A stretch of 64,000 nucleotides of DNA from Symbiodolus clandestinus. Its GTDB lineage: Bacteria > Pseudomonadota > Gammaproteobacteria > Enterobacterales > G038960095. Positions 37,018 to 46,343 of this stretch are shown here, in pieces. Position 1 is the first letter of the stretch. Every line of letters begins with the position of its first letter. The notes beneath the pieces are model-generated. The model was not told the DNA's origin. It worked only from the letters and a program-made list of their open reading frames with translations, and did no database searches. The stretch is from the NCBI GenBank assembly GCA_038960095.1, contig CP152425.1, positions 1,302,001 to 1,366,000 on the forward strand, read 5' to 3'. Position numbers and translations under genes: made by a program.

Positions 37018-38316
37018 ATGACAAAATTATCGTTTCAACTATTTTCAACGGCACAACACTGGATCCCTGGCGGAGTGAACTCTCCAGTACGCGCTTTCAC
37101 TGGTGTCGGAGGCTCCCCGCGCTTTATTCACTCAGCAACCGGCGCCTACTTACAGGATGTCGATGGCAACCGCCTTCTCGATTACGTGGGCGCCTGGGGC
37201 CCGATGATTTTAGGCCATAACCACCCAATTATCCGACAGGCTGTGCTGGAGGCGTGCGCACGAGGCCTTAGCTTTGGTACTCCAACCGAAATAGAGCTGG
37301 AGATGGCACAACTATTAAACCGATGTATTCCCTCGCTGCAGCAGATCCGCCTGGTCAACTCCGGTACTGAAGCTGTGATGAGTGCTATCCGTTTGGCCCG
37401 AGGTTATACCGAGCGTACTAAGATCATTAAATTTGCTGGCTGCTACCATGGGCATGTCGATAGCTTATTGGTAAAAGCTGGCTCGGGTGCTTTGACCCAT
37501 GGTCAAGCAGACTCTCATGGTGTGCCCATTGGGGCTGTCCAAGATACTTTAATCGCCACTTATAACGATCTAACCAGTGTTGCTGCTCTTTTTGAGGCTT
37601 ATCCCCAACAGATTGCAGCATTGATCATTGAACCGGTGGCTGGAAATATGAGTTGTATACCACCTTTACCCGATTTCTTGCCGGGGCTGCGAGAACTTTG
37701 TAACCGATATGAGAGTCTGTTAATTTTTGATGAGGTGATGACTGGTTTTCGGGTAGCTCTAGGCGGTGCTCAAGCGCTTTATAGCGTTACTCCCGATCTC
37801 ACCTGTTTAGGCAAAATCATTGGCGGCGGGCTACCCGTCGGTGCTTTTGGGGGGCGACGAGAAGTGATGGCACAGCTATCCCCTGAAGGGCCGGTTTATC
37901 AAGCAGGAACTCTTTCTGGCAATCCAATCACTTTAGCAGCCGGTTTGAGTTGTTTACACCAACTATTGCAACTGGACAATTATCCCCAGCGCCTACAACA
38001 ATTGAGCCAGCGCCTCAAAACAGGGCTGCAGCAAGCTGCCGAAGAAAATGACATCCCACTGTTGATACCATCCGTTGGCGGCCTATTTGGGCTGCTGTTC
38101 ACTGAGCAAAAGCAGGTGATTAATGAGGCGCAAGTCAGGCAATGCGACAGCCAACGATTTCGCCAGTTTTTTCAGCAGATGCTGGCACATGCTGTTTATC
38201 TGGCTCCCTCAGCCTTTGAGAGTCACTTTATCTCTCTGGCACATACTGAGACAGACATCGATGATACCATTACTGCAGCGGCTGCTAGCTTCAAAGCCAT
38301 GAAGTCTACTGAGTAA
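37018..38316 (+). CDS. hemL: glutamate-1-semialdehyde 2,1-aminomutase
   Basis: The protein has 432 residues (426 in E. coli). It makes 5-aminolevulinate, the precursor of haem, from glutamate-1-semialdehyde. PLP enzyme: HWIPGGVNSPVRAFTGVGG at the start, LIFDEVMTGFRVALGGAQ with the PLP-ring aspartate, and the Schiff-base lysine in CLGKIIGGGLPVGAFGG. A GAGGAAG lies rather far (17 bases) upstream. gshB follows after 31 bases. The gene is complete. Confidence 0.97.
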   Translation: MTKLSFQLFSTAQHWIPGGVNSPVRAFTGVGGSPRFIHSATGAYLQDVDGNRLLDYVGAWGPMILGHNHPIIRQAVLEACARGLSFGTPTEIELEMAQLLNRCIPSLQQIRLVNSGTEAVMSAIRLARGYTERTKIIKFAGCYHGHVDSLLVKAGSGALTHGQADSHGVPIGAVQDTLIATYNDLTSVAALFEAYPQQIAALIIEPVAGNMSCIPPLPDFLPGLRELCNRYESLLIFDEVMTGFRVALGGAQALYSVTPDLTCLGKIIGGGLPVGAFGGRREVMAQLSPEGPVYQAGTLSGNPITLAAGLSCLHQLLQLDNYPQRLQQLSQRLKTGLQQAAEENDIPLLIPSVGGLFGLLFTEQKQVINEAQVRQCDSQRFRQFFQQMLAHAVYLAPSAFESHFISLAHTETDIDDTITAAAASFKAMKSTE

Positions 38317-38347
38317 CCTGCCCTTTTATCAGTTTGGAGCTCTATCG

Positions 38348-39307
38348 ATGATTCAATGTGGCATGATTATGGACCCGATTGCTGCGATTAATATCCACAG
38401 CGATACCAGCTTTGCCCTACTGCTGGCGGCTCAACAGCGGGGTTGGCAACTGCACTATTTTGAGCTGCCGGATATTTTTCTACTCAATGGACAGATCTAT
38501 GGTAGAAGCCGCTTGTTACGAGTTCAACGGCAGGAAAAACAGTGGTTTATCTTTGAAAAAGAGCAAATGCTGCCACTGAACCAACTGAATCTACTGCTGA
38601 TTCGTAAAGATCCTCCCTTTGATGCGAACTACTTGGTACTCACTCAATTGCTGGATCGTCTGGAAACACAGGGGACACTGATCCTGAATCGTCCCCAAGC
38701 ACTGCGTGATTGTAATGAAAAGCTATTTGCTACCTGGTTTGCGGATCTAATGCCTGCGACTTTGGTCACTCAACAGATGCCGTTGTTACGTCAGTTTCAT
38801 CAACAGCAAGGGGAGATCATCTTGAAACCCTTGGATGGCATGGGGGGGCGTTCAGTGGTTTATTTACAAGCTACCGATCGCAATGCTTCAGCGCTAATTG
38901 AGCTGTTAACCGACTATGGGCAACGCTTTTGTATGGCACAACGCTATTTGCCTGAAATCCAACAAGGCGATAAACGACTACTGATGGTGGATGGTCAACC
39001 GTTCCCCTTTTGTTTAGCGCGCATTCCGGCTACGGGAGAGTTACGCGGTAACTTAGCTGCGGGTGGATTGGGGGAAGTACGACCATTAACCGCTGCTGAT
39101 CAAGCCATTGCTCAGAAAGTTGGCCCGGTTCTTAAAGAAAAAGGATTATTGTTTGTTGGATTAGACATTATAGGTAATTATTTAACTGAAATTAATGTGA
39201 CTAGCCCGACCGGGCTACAAGCCATCGAGGCTGCTTGCCCATTGTCGATTAGTGGACAGCTATTTGATATTATTGAACAGCAGTTAGCTCATCCTACTCC
39301 CTGCTAA
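38348..39307 (+). CDS. gshB: glutathione synthetase
   Basis: An ATP-grasp ligase of 319 residues that joins gamma-glutamylcysteine and glycine. IILKPLDGMGGRSVV is the ATP-binding lysine and glycine-rich loop, RNLAAGG-type sequence (RGNLAAGGLGEVRPL) the substrate loop, and VGLDIIGNYLTEINVTSPTG the metal-binding Asp/Glu/Asn. A GGAG lies 8 bases before the ATG. In E. coli gshB directly precedes yqgE; here 2.5 kb containing phrB intervene. Confidence 0.96.
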   Translation: MIQCGMIMDPIAAINIHSDTSFALLLAAQQRGWQLHYFELPDIFLLNGQIYGRSRLLRVQRQEKQWFIFEKEQMLPLNQLNLLLIRKDPPFDANYLVLTQLLDRLETQGTLILNRPQALRDCNEKLFATWFADLMPATLVTQQMPLLRQFHQQQGEIILKPLDGMGGRSVVYLQATDRNASALIELLTDYGQRFCMAQRYLPEIQQGDKRLLMVDGQPFPFCLARIPATGELRGNLAAGGLGEVRPLTAADQAIAQKVGPVLKEKGLLFVGLDIIGNYLTEINVTSPTGLQAIEAACPLSISGQLFDIIEQQLAHPTPC

Positions 39308-39690
39308 TATACCACTCAAAGAGAGATAATTTCTGGAAGCCATCATTGTTAACGGTTAATAGGGCTAGCTATTGGCATGGCGTAAACCGTTAAAACATTT
39401 TTGGCAAGCAAAGCGTTCAAGGAAGTTCTATTTCCTCTGAACCGTGGTCACGAAATCTCAGCAAGAGCTAACATTATTAGGTATGGCATTTTTAATAAAA
39501 TAAAGTTACAGTCATATTAGTATCCCAAACTAATGGTTGGTAACGAGAAATGAGCCGTGCATTTTTGTAAAGAGTCCTATTTGCAATGGGATCCTTGTTA
39601 ATCACTTCATTGTATTGGCTACAGGCTGGGCCGGTTAATAAAGCATGTGCAGTTAGGCCAATACAAATTACTATATTAATAAAGCCGCAG
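39308..39690. other. intergenic, no gene recognised
   Basis: AT-rich and without a supported frame. It contains inverted 9-bp arms TTAACGGTT (39349) and AACCGTTAA (39385). No terminator with a T-run is seen after gshB. Confidence 0.35.
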
Positions 39691-40025
39691 CCCTTTTAGA
39701 AGAGACAGAAATCGTTTGTGAGAAGATTAGGTTCTACTATCGAGATTCAGAAGATTATCTAGCCAGTTTTGAAAAAAGTACTGGGAGCTTGGTGGCTGCT
39801 TTTGGAAACTCAATTAAAATTGAGATTTCCTAATGGGGATATTTATTCTCACTGTATATCGATAAGTAATGCTTATGACAACAATGGTTAATGGAGTGGT
39901 GTATCAAGGATCTCAATGATAGCTGGAGGGAAGGTGAGAGGGATTCAGAGCCTGAGGTGCTCGAAGGTTGGACAGGGCTTGCTGATAAATTGAACAGCTT
40001 AAAAATAAAAGAGCCACTCTATTGA
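39691..40025 (+). pseudogene. remnant of an unknown gene
   Basis: Pieces of reading frame follow one another in three phases. EETEIVCEKIRFYYRDSEDY continues to a stop near 39832. Then FPNGDIYSHCISISNAYDNN overlaps it in another phase. Last comes a 44-codon frame at 39891-40025 (MEWCIKDLNDSWREGERDSE to a TGA). The composition is charged and coding-like, but no single frame runs through, so I read it as a decayed gene. I do not recognise the family. Confidence 0.35.
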
Positions 40026-40145
40026 CTGCTAAATTATGATTCCCTGCCTGTTTTCATACTGTACGACACGTTAACAATATAGCTTCGGGACTTTTAGCTG
40101 GCTAACAGAAAAAAGAGAAAAGTAGGCTGCCCACTGCTAGGCAAT

Positions 40146-41594
40146 TCAGACCACAGTGCCCTGCTGTGTTTTCATCTGTCGTTTAGCTTGCGCAAAAGCA
40201 GCCATCGCTCTTTGTCGAGCAGCCGTATGCTCCACTATCGGTTCGGGATAGTCTTTCGGGCGCTGCGATGAATTAGGGGCGTGAATGGCTTTATCCGATA
40301 ATTGTTTTAATTCGGGGACCCATTGTCGAATAAAAGTCCCCTGTGGATCAAATCGTTGACTTTGCCTAGCCGGATTAAAAACCCGAAAATAGGGCGCTGC
40401 ATCACAACCCGTTGAGGCCGCCCACTGCCATCCCCCATTATTAGAAGCAAAATCGCCATCTATCAATTGTGACATGAAATAACGCTCACCTAAACGCCAA
40501 TCGAGTAGCAAATGTTTACTGAAAAAACTAGCTACCACCATTCGCAAGCGATTATGCATCCAACCGGTTTGTTGCAATTGCCGCATGCCAGCATCGACCA
40601 ACGGATAACCGGTGCGCCCTTGCTGCCAAGCTTGCTCCCACTCCTCATTCTTTTGCCAAGCTACCTCAGTCGTCCAAGTCATAAAGGGTTGGTGCTGACT
40701 GATCCTAGGAAAAGCAGCCATCAGATGACGGTAAAATTCGCGCCATAGCAGCTCGATGAACCAACAGTACGCTCCAGCTGCTGCCACGGGTTGATAGAGG
40801 AGATCCGGTACCACTGCTTGCAGGGCTTGTAGACATTGATGCGGTGATAATAGACCTAAGGTCAAATAGGGTGATAATTGGCTCGTGGCATCAAGTGCAG
40901 GAAGGTCCCGGTTTCGATGGTAATCAATGACCCTTTGCTGGCAAAAATTGGCTAATTGCTGTAACGCGTGCGCCTCGCCAACCAGCCACTGACTCTTTTG
41001 GGTAGGATAATCAAATGGCTTCAGAGGAGACTCAGGACTTAAAAAATGAGCCAATGGCCGTGGTTTTGGAGTTACCAGTGGAGTCACCGTTCGCTCTCGC
41101 AGCTGCTTTAAATGAGCCTGTTGAAAGCGGGTAAATATCTGAAACATTTTACCCTGCTGATTCAACACACTTCCGGGAGGGAGAAACACGCTGTCATCGA
41201 AGCCATAACAAGTAACCGTTGAGGATAAGCACTGTAACACCGCCTGATCTCGCCGCTGTTCATTCAACGGATATTGGCGATTAAAAAACAGCTGCGTGAT
41301 TTGATGCTGAGCACAAAAAGAGGCTAATTTTTCTGGGATCTCAGTAAATCGCGGGATTTGCAAATACCAAAAAGGGATATGAAGTTCAGCCAGCTTTTGT
41401 TGTAACATCAAGAGATGACGTTGCAAAAAGTCAGCTTGACGCGGCGCCATCCGATGCATTTTCCACTGCACCGGTGTGGCAATAAACAGCGCTAATACCC
41501 GTGCTTGAGGATCACTACAAGCGGCCTGCAAAGCAGGATTATCATTAATCCGTAAGTCCTCTCTAAACCACATGAGATGGGTAGCTGCTGGCAT
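40146..41594 (-). CDS. phrB: deoxyribodipyrimidine photolyase
   Basis: The protein has 482 residues from the ATG at 41594 (MPAATHLMWFREDLRINDNP), the best match to PhrB; the frame also extends upstream to 41663. It repairs cyclobutane pyrimidine dimers with light, using FAD and an antenna. ELLWREFYRHLMAAFPRISQ, then GYPLVDAGMRQLQQTGWMHN, then DGDFASNNGGWQWAASTGCD are the FAD and DNA-binding blocks. The frame is complete. A light-dependent repair gene is noteworthy in a supposed host-restricted bacterium. Confidence 0.95.
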   Translation of the reverse strand: MPAATHLMWFREDLRINDNPALQAACSDPQARVLALFIATPVQWKMHRMAPRQADFLQRHLLMLQQKLAELHIPFWYLQIPRFTEIPEKLASFCAQHQITQLFFNRQYPLNEQRRDQAVLQCLSSTVTCYGFDDSVFLPPGSVLNQQGKMFQIFTRFQQAHLKQLRERTVTPLVTPKPRPLAHFLSPESPLKPFDYPTQKSQWLVGEAHALQQLANFCQQRVIDYHRNRDLPALDATSQLSPYLTLGLLSPHQCLQALQAVVPDLLYQPVAAAGAYCWFIELLWREFYRHLMAAFPRISQHQPFMTWTTEVAWQKNEEWEQAWQQGRTGYPLVDAGMRQLQQTGWMHNRLRMVVASFFSKHLLLDWRLGERYFMSQLIDGDFASNNGGWQWAASTGCDAAPYFRVFNPARQSQRFDPQGTFIRQWVPELKQLSDKAIHAPNSSQRPKDYPEPIVEHTAARQRAMAAFAQAKRQMKTQQGTVV

Positions 41595-41851
41595 AGTATT
41601 AGGTCTGCAAAAAAGGGTCTTGAACTGAATAATAGCACAAGGTAGGTATTTCAGCAGTTTCAAGAACCGGTTGAGAAGTTGCCGTTTTCAGAAGAAGACC
41701 GTGACTTCAAGAGAAATTATGCGCATACTATAGAAGGTTTTAGGTAACTGCTCTCAGAAGCATTGGCTTTTGAAAACCGACAGTGAACCTACTCCAAGCA
41801 ACTGAGCATACTCAATATTCTGATCTTAACTAAAGGCTAACTCATCGATCA

Positions 41852-42403
41852 ATGCGTCTGCATCACCACTTTTTAATTGCTATGCCAACGCTGGAAGATC
41901 CCTGTTTTAAACAGGCAGTGGTCTATCTTTGTGACCATTCAGACCAGGGGGCGATGGGCCTTGTCATTAATCATCCGCTGACCATAACCATACCAGCAAT
42001 GCTACAACAGTTAAAAATTGACCTGCACCAGGCTCTCTTTAATTTTCCGGTGTTTAATGGCGGTCCAGTGGCCAATGAACGTGGTTTTATTCTGCATTCA
42101 CCCCAAGACGGTTTTGCCTCGAGTTTAACCATCTCAAAGGATATCATGCTGACCAATTCCCGTGATATCTTAGAAACTTTAGGGACTACTAAGGAACCAC
42201 ACCGCTTTTTAGTCGCTTTGGGCTATGCCAGCTGGCAATCAGGTCAGCTTGAACATGAGTTAGCTGAAAATAGCTGGTTAGTGACCCCAGCCGATCCTAC
42301 TATTATTTTCTACACACCGATTCATCGACGTTGGCAACAGGCAGTCAAACAGCTCGGGATCGATAATATTTGGCAAATTGCTTCCCAACCAGGACATGCT
42401 TAA
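41852..42403 (+). CDS. yqgE: UPF0301 family protein YqgE
   Basis: The protein has 183 residues (187 in E. coli). HHFLIAMPTLEDPCFKQAVV at the start, GAMGLVINHPL, then FNGGPVANERGFILHSPQ and VALGYASWQSGQLEHEL are family marks. The biochemical role is unknown. Its TAA overlaps the ruvX ATG by one base (TAATG), so the two are translationally coupled. Confidence 0.93.
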   Translation: MRLHHHFLIAMPTLEDPCFKQAVVYLCDHSDQGAMGLVINHPLTITIPAMLQQLKIDLHQALFNFPVFNGGPVANERGFILHSPQDGFASSLTISKDIMLTNSRDILETLGTTKEPHRFLVALGYASWQSGQLEHELAENSWLVTPADPTIIFYTPIHRRWQQAVKQLGIDNIWQIASQPGHA

Positions 42404-42834
42404 TGGCAGAACTGCTGTTAGCTTTTGATTTTGGGTTACGCCAGATTGGTGTTGCCATTGGATCACGATTAACCCAAGCGCGCCCATTGACAGCATTAGT
42501 GGCCCAACAGGGATGCCCCAATTGGCAAAAGCTCTCAAAACTGGTAGAAAATTGGCAACCTAAGTTACTGGTAGTAGGCCTGCCGCTCAATATGGATGGC
42601 AGTGAACAGCCGATAACGCAAGCTGCCCGACAATTTGGAGTCGAGCTGCAACAACGTTTTGCATTGCCGGTAAACTTACAAGATGAACGATTATCAACGG
42701 TTGAAGCCAAAGCCCATCTATTTAAACAGGGGGGTTATCGGGCCCTTAAAAAAACTCAGATTGATGCTTTATCGGCTACCTTAATCTTGGAATCCTGGCT
42801 AGCGACTATAAACCCGCTGGCAAACAACCCATAA
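42403..42834 (+). CDS. ruvX: Holliday junction resolvase-like/16S pre-rRNA nuclease YqgF
   Basis: The protein has 143 residues. RNase H-like fold: LLLAFDFGLRQIGVAIG carries the first catalytic aspartate, VVGLPLNMDGSEQP the second region, and LQDERLSTVEAKAHLFKQGG a conserved acid. YqgF matures the 5' end of 16S rRNA and was proposed as a Holliday junction resolvase (family knowledge). The start at 42403 is fixed by the overlap with yqgE. Confidence 0.94.
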   Translation: MAELLLAFDFGLRQIGVAIGSRLTQARPLTALVAQQGCPNWQKLSKLVENWQPKLLVVGLPLNMDGSEQPITQAARQFGVELQQRFALPVNLQDERLSTVEAKAHLFKQGGYRALKKTQIDALSATLILESWLATINPLANNP

Positions 42835-42889
42835 TAGACTCCAGCGCTTAGCCCATTATTCCCTCAACGGATGCCCTAGGAGATCTCCC

Positions 42890-43714
42890 ATGAAGCAACG
42901 CTCTCTCACTTTTATCGGGGCAGGCAACATGGCCCGTGCACTATTAACTGGGCTCGCCGCCAATGACTATTCGCCCTCTCTGATTACCGTTTGTGCACCC
43001 ACCGTCAATCATCGTCAGGGTTTAGCAGAGCGCTTTGGTATCAATAGCACTGACGATAATCGTGCAGCTGCACAAACTGCTTCGGTTATTATTATTGCGG
43101 TTAAACCCCAGCGGGTTGCAGCTGTCTGTGACGATCTCCAAGGTTGTAACCTAGCTAATAAGTTGATTCTCTCAGTAGCCACTGGCGTGACAGTAGCCTA
43201 TTATGGCAAACGATTAGGGGATACTTGCTCGATCATCCGTGCCATGCCTAATACACCCGCCACTGTTGGTTACGCTGTCACCGGTCTGTACGCCCCTCCA
43301 CCCGTCTCATTAGATGATAAGCAGTTTACTGAAAATTTATTTCGCAGCGTGGGTCAAATCAGCTGGCTTAACCATGAGTCAGCTATCAATGCTGTGATTG
43401 CCGCTGCTGGAAGTGCTCCAGCCTACTTTTTTCAATGGATGCATGCCATGCAAGAGGAGGCAAACCGGTTGGGACTCTCTGAACAACAGTCACGTGACTT
43501 GGTACAATACACTGCTTTGGGTGCTGCACAAATGGCAATCCAGAATTCAGAGCTCAGCTTACAAACCTTAAGTGACCAAATCGCCTCTAAGGGAGGCACC
43601 ACCGAAGCGGCCTTAGCTGTCTTCCAACAGCAGCGGTTCAATGTTACGATCGCTCAAGCTATGCAGGCCGCCGTGCAGCGCGCAGCAATCCTGCAACAAG
43701 CTTTAGAAACCTAA
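42890..43714 (+). CDS. proC: pyrroline-5-carboxylate reductase
   Basis: The last step of proline synthesis; 274 residues. The N-terminal TFIGAGNMARALLTGLAAN binds NADPH. IIRAMPNTPATVGYAVTG and AGSAPAYFFQWMHAMQEEA are the active-site and signature regions. It occupies the yggS-yggT interval, as in Yersinia and Serratia, but yggS itself is absent. yggT follows after 19 bases. Confidence 0.96.
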   Translation: MKQRSLTFIGAGNMARALLTGLAANDYSPSLITVCAPTVNHRQGLAERFGINSTDDNRAAAQTASVIIIAVKPQRVAAVCDDLQGCNLANKLILSVATGVTVAYYGKRLGDTCSIIRAMPNTPATVGYAVTGLYAPPPVSLDDKQFTENLFRSVGQISWLNHESAINAVIAAAGSAPAYFFQWMHAMQEEANRLGLSEQQSRDLVQYTALGAAQMAIQNSELSLQTLSDQIASKGGTTEAALAVFQQQRFNVTIAQAMQAAVQRAAILQQALET

Positions 43715-43733
43715 GGAGCCACTAGACACCATC

Positions 43734-44291
43734 ATGTTAACTCTTCAGCTTATTATAAGGACTGCCATTGACTGCTACGTACTACTGCTGTTACTGCGAG
43801 CTTGGTTATATGCGGTTTTAAATGATCGCTATAACCCTTTTTATCTGCTGATTGTACAGTGGACACAACCGATGGTGAAAAAATGTCACCGTCTTATTCC
43901 TCCGAAATCTCGCCTGGATATATCGGTTATTTTCTTAGCTCTAGCCTTACTAGTACTGCGAACATTCTTATTAACTTGGCTACAACGTCCCCATAGTTTC
44001 GGTTTTAGCATGATCAATATTGGGATAGGTCTATTAGCCCTTCTCAAGCTATCCGGTAAATTACTATTTTGGGTCATTACCCTCCGTATTATCAGCAGCT
44101 GGATTTACCGGGAAAACTATCTGCTTTATGACACGCTACAGCAACTGAGCGAGCTGATTCTCACACCTATTCGTCGCTGGGTACCGCCAACCTATGGTTT
44201 AGATTGGTCATGTGCCCTATGTACTTTGTTACTTATCCTACTTAACCGCTTGGGCTACGATCTCTATGGAACGCTCTGGGGCCAATTATGA
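43734..44291 (+). CDS. yggT: YggT family integral membrane protein
   Basis: The protein has 185 residues and two YggT repeats, each a pair of hydrophobic segments: LRAWLYAVLNDRYNPFYLLI in the first and VITLRIISSWIYRENYLLYD in the second, ending with a proline-rich turn (TPIRRWVPPTYGLDWSCALC). In E. coli YggT is linked to osmotic shock tolerance. Its end overlaps the likely yggU start at 44266. Confidence 0.92.
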   Translation: MLTLQLIIRTAIDCYVLLLLLRAWLYAVLNDRYNPFYLLIVQWTQPMVKKCHRLIPPKSRLDISVIFLALALLVLRTFLLTWLQRPHSFGFSMINIGIGLLALLKLSGKLLFWVITLRIISSWIYRENYLLYDTLQQLSELILTPIRRWVPPTYGLDWSCALCTLLLILLNRLGYDLYGTLWGQL

Positions 44292-44592
44292 GCAACTGGC
44301 TTATACCTGGCAAGGTTCTGATTTGTTATTAAGCGTTACTGTCCAAGCCAATGCCTCCAAAGATGGCTGGATCCGACAGCAAGGGGGACGATGGATGGTT
44401 AAAATTCGAGCAGCCGCTTTAGAAAACCGAGCTAATCAACGTTTGGTCCATTTTTTAGCCGAACAGTTTTCCGTTCGCCAACGACACGTTATTCTAGAGC
44501 AAGGAGCACGTAGCCGTCACAAGCGATTACGGGTTATTGCCCCTAGACAGCTGCCCTCGGTGCTCTCGATCCAACTTCCCAATGCGAGTTGA
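44266..44592 (+). CDS. yggU: DUF167 family protein YggU
   Basis: A protein of 108 residues if it starts at the ATG at 44266, inside the end of yggT. The ATG at 44288 that forms the usual ATGA junction is out of frame here. LSVTVQANASKDGWIRQQGG, then WMVKIRAAALENRANQRLVH and RHVILEQGARSRHKRLRV match YggU. Function unknown. It is co-transcribed with yggT, rdgB and hemW. Confidence 0.88.
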   Translation: MERSGANYEQLAYTWQGSDLLLSVTVQANASKDGWIRQQGGRWMVKIRAAALENRANQRLVHFLAEQFSVRQRHVILEQGARSRHKRLRVIAPRQLPSVLSIQLPNAS

Positions 44593-44607
44593 ATAGGAAC
44601 AGTTTTG

Positions 44608-45204
44608 ATGTCAAAACCGATCGTTTTAGCCACCGGTAATTCGGGTAAAATAGCTGAACTCACTCCGGTACTACAGAATTTAGGATTGAACCCGATCCCT
44701 CAAAGCCAATGGTCCATCCCAACGGTGGCTGAAAACGGCATGACCTTTGTAGAAAATGCGCTACTGAAGGCTCGGCACTGCGCTCAACACACCGGAATAC
44801 CTGTCCTAGCCGATGATGCTGGATTAGTCGTCGACGCACTACAGGGAGCCCCTGGGCTCTATTCTGCCCGTTATGCTGGCGAGTCAGCCAGTGACCTTGA
44901 TAATAACCTTAAACTATTGCAACAGCTGCAACTATTGCCAACAGCCAATAGAAGCGCACATTTTTATTGTGTATTAGTCTACCTGAGCCATGCAACCAAT
45001 CCAGCACCGCTGATTGCTGAAGGCCGCTGGCAAGGACAAATTGCTTATCAGCCACTGGGGGATCAAGGCTTTGGCTACGATCCCCTATTTTACTTGCCTG
45101 AGCAACATTGTAGCGCTGCCCAGCTGTCTCGAGAGCAAAAGAATCAATTATCCCATCGAGGGCAGGCCCTACGGCGATTATTAGCGGCATTAACCGATGC
45201 TTAA
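44608..45204 (+). CDS. rdgB: XTP/dITP diphosphatase
   Basis: The protein has 198 residues. It removes non-canonical purine nucleoside triphosphates (dITP, XTP). IVLATGNSGKIAELTPVL at the start, FVENALLKARHCAQHTG and VLADDAGLVVDALQGAPGLY with the metal-binding Asp pair identify it. A GGAAC site precedes the ATG at 44608; a TTG at 44605 is also in frame. Its stop overlaps the hemW start by eight bases. Confidence 0.95.
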   Translation: MSKPIVLATGNSGKIAELTPVLQNLGLNPIPQSQWSIPTVAENGMTFVENALLKARHCAQHTGIPVLADDAGLVVDALQGAPGLYSARYAGESASDLDNNLKLLQQLQLLPTANRSAHFYCVLVYLSHATNPAPLIAEGRWQGQIAYQPLGDQGFGYDPLFYLPEQHCSAAQLSREQKNQLSHRGQALRRLLAALTDA

Positions 45205-46324
45205 GCTGCCACCGCTTAGCCTATATATTCATATTCCCTGGTGTATTAAAAAGTGCCCCTATTGCGATTTTAACTCACACCAGCAAAAGGGAGAGCTTCC
45301 TGAGCAAACCTATATCAACCAGCTACTGCTTGATCTGACTAAAGATTGGGATGAAGTGGTGCAACGACCCATCGAGACTATTTTTATTGGCGGGGGTACC
45401 CCTAGCCTGCTGAGTGTTTCTGCCATCGAACGACTGCTTTCTGCACTACGCAATCAACTGCCGCTACGTCCCCACTTAGAAATTACCCTGGAAGCCAATC
45501 CGGGTGCTATTGAGCAGGAACGCTTTGTCGGTTACCGTGCTTCCGGAATCAACCGTTTTTCGATTGGTATCCAGAGCTTCCATGCCGAGTACCTATCAGC
45601 CCTAGGCCGTATTCATACCCCCCAAGCAGCTCTCAATGCTGCTCACATGGCATTAAGCCTCCCGGCGACCCGTATCAATCTCGATTTGATGCATGGACTG
45701 CCTCAACAGACGGTTGCTCAAGCGCTCAAAGATCTGCAGCAAGCCATTGCTTTGGCACCCACTCACCTCTCTTGGTATCAACTCACTCTAGAACCCTATA
45801 CGGAGTTCGCTGCTAAGCCCCCGCCACTGCCCGATGAAGAGCAATTGTGGCAGATCTGGCAACAGGGCGACCAGCTACTAGAACATGCCGGCTATCAGCG
45901 TTATGAAACCTCTGCCTATGCTCGCTTTGGTGATCACAGTCAACATAACTTAAACTACTGGCGCTTTGGTGATTATATCGGCATCGGTTGCGGTGCTCAC
46001 GGAAAAATTAGTTTTCCGGATGGTCGTATTCTACGAACTGCCAAAACTCGACATCCCCTCGGTTACCTGCAGGGTAACCATCGACAAAAACAGTGGATAG
46101 TCCCTAAAGAGCAGCGATCTTTAGAATTTTTTATGAATCGCTGGCGACTGGTTGAGCCCACCCCTCGCCATGAGTTTTCGGAGTTAACTGGGCTCCAAGA
46201 GTCGCAAATCCGTCAGCCTCTGGATCAGCTGCTAAAGAAGGGCTACCTACAAGAAACTGCTGATAGTTGGATCGTAACTTCTCAAGGTCAACTATTTTTA
46301 AACGAGATGCTAACCCTATTTTAG
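45197..46324 (+). CDS. hemW: HemW haem chaperone, radical-SAM family
   Basis: The protein has 375 residues (378 in E. coli). The iron-sulfur motif C-x3-C-x2-C is in IPWCIKKCPYCDFNSHQ. IFIGGGTPSLLSVSAIERLL and GINRFSIGIQSFHAEYLSAL follow. It is related to oxygen-independent coproporphyrinogen oxidase, but HemW is a haem-binding protein (family knowledge). It is the last gene of the yqgE-hemW cluster. Confidence 0.94.
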   Translation: MLKLPPLSLYIHIPWCIKKCPYCDFNSHQQKGELPEQTYINQLLLDLTKDWDEVVQRPIETIFIGGGTPSLLSVSAIERLLSALRNQLPLRPHLEITLEANPGAIEQERFVGYRASGINRFSIGIQSFHAEYLSALGRIHTPQAALNAAHMALSLPATRINLDLMHGLPQQTVAQALKDLQQAIALAPTHLSWYQLTLEPYTEFAAKPPPLPDEEQLWQIWQQGDQLLEHAGYQRYETSAYARFGDHSQHNLNYWRFGDYIGIGCGAHGKISFPDGRILRTAKTRHPLGYLQGNHRQKQWIVPKEQRSLEFFMNRWRLVEPTPRHEFSELTGLQESQIRQPLDQLLKKGYLQETADSWIVTSQGQLFLNEMLTLF

Positions 46325-46343
46325 GGGCTACTGGTGGTTCTAG

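Noticed and set aside
39349..39393. TTAACGGTT/AACCGTTAA inverted arms after gshB as a terminator
   Set aside because: The loop is 27 bases, the stem is short, and no T-run follows.
44288..44290. ATGA junction as the yggU start
   Set aside because: The ATG at 44288 is not in the yggU frame; the in-frame ATG is at 44266.
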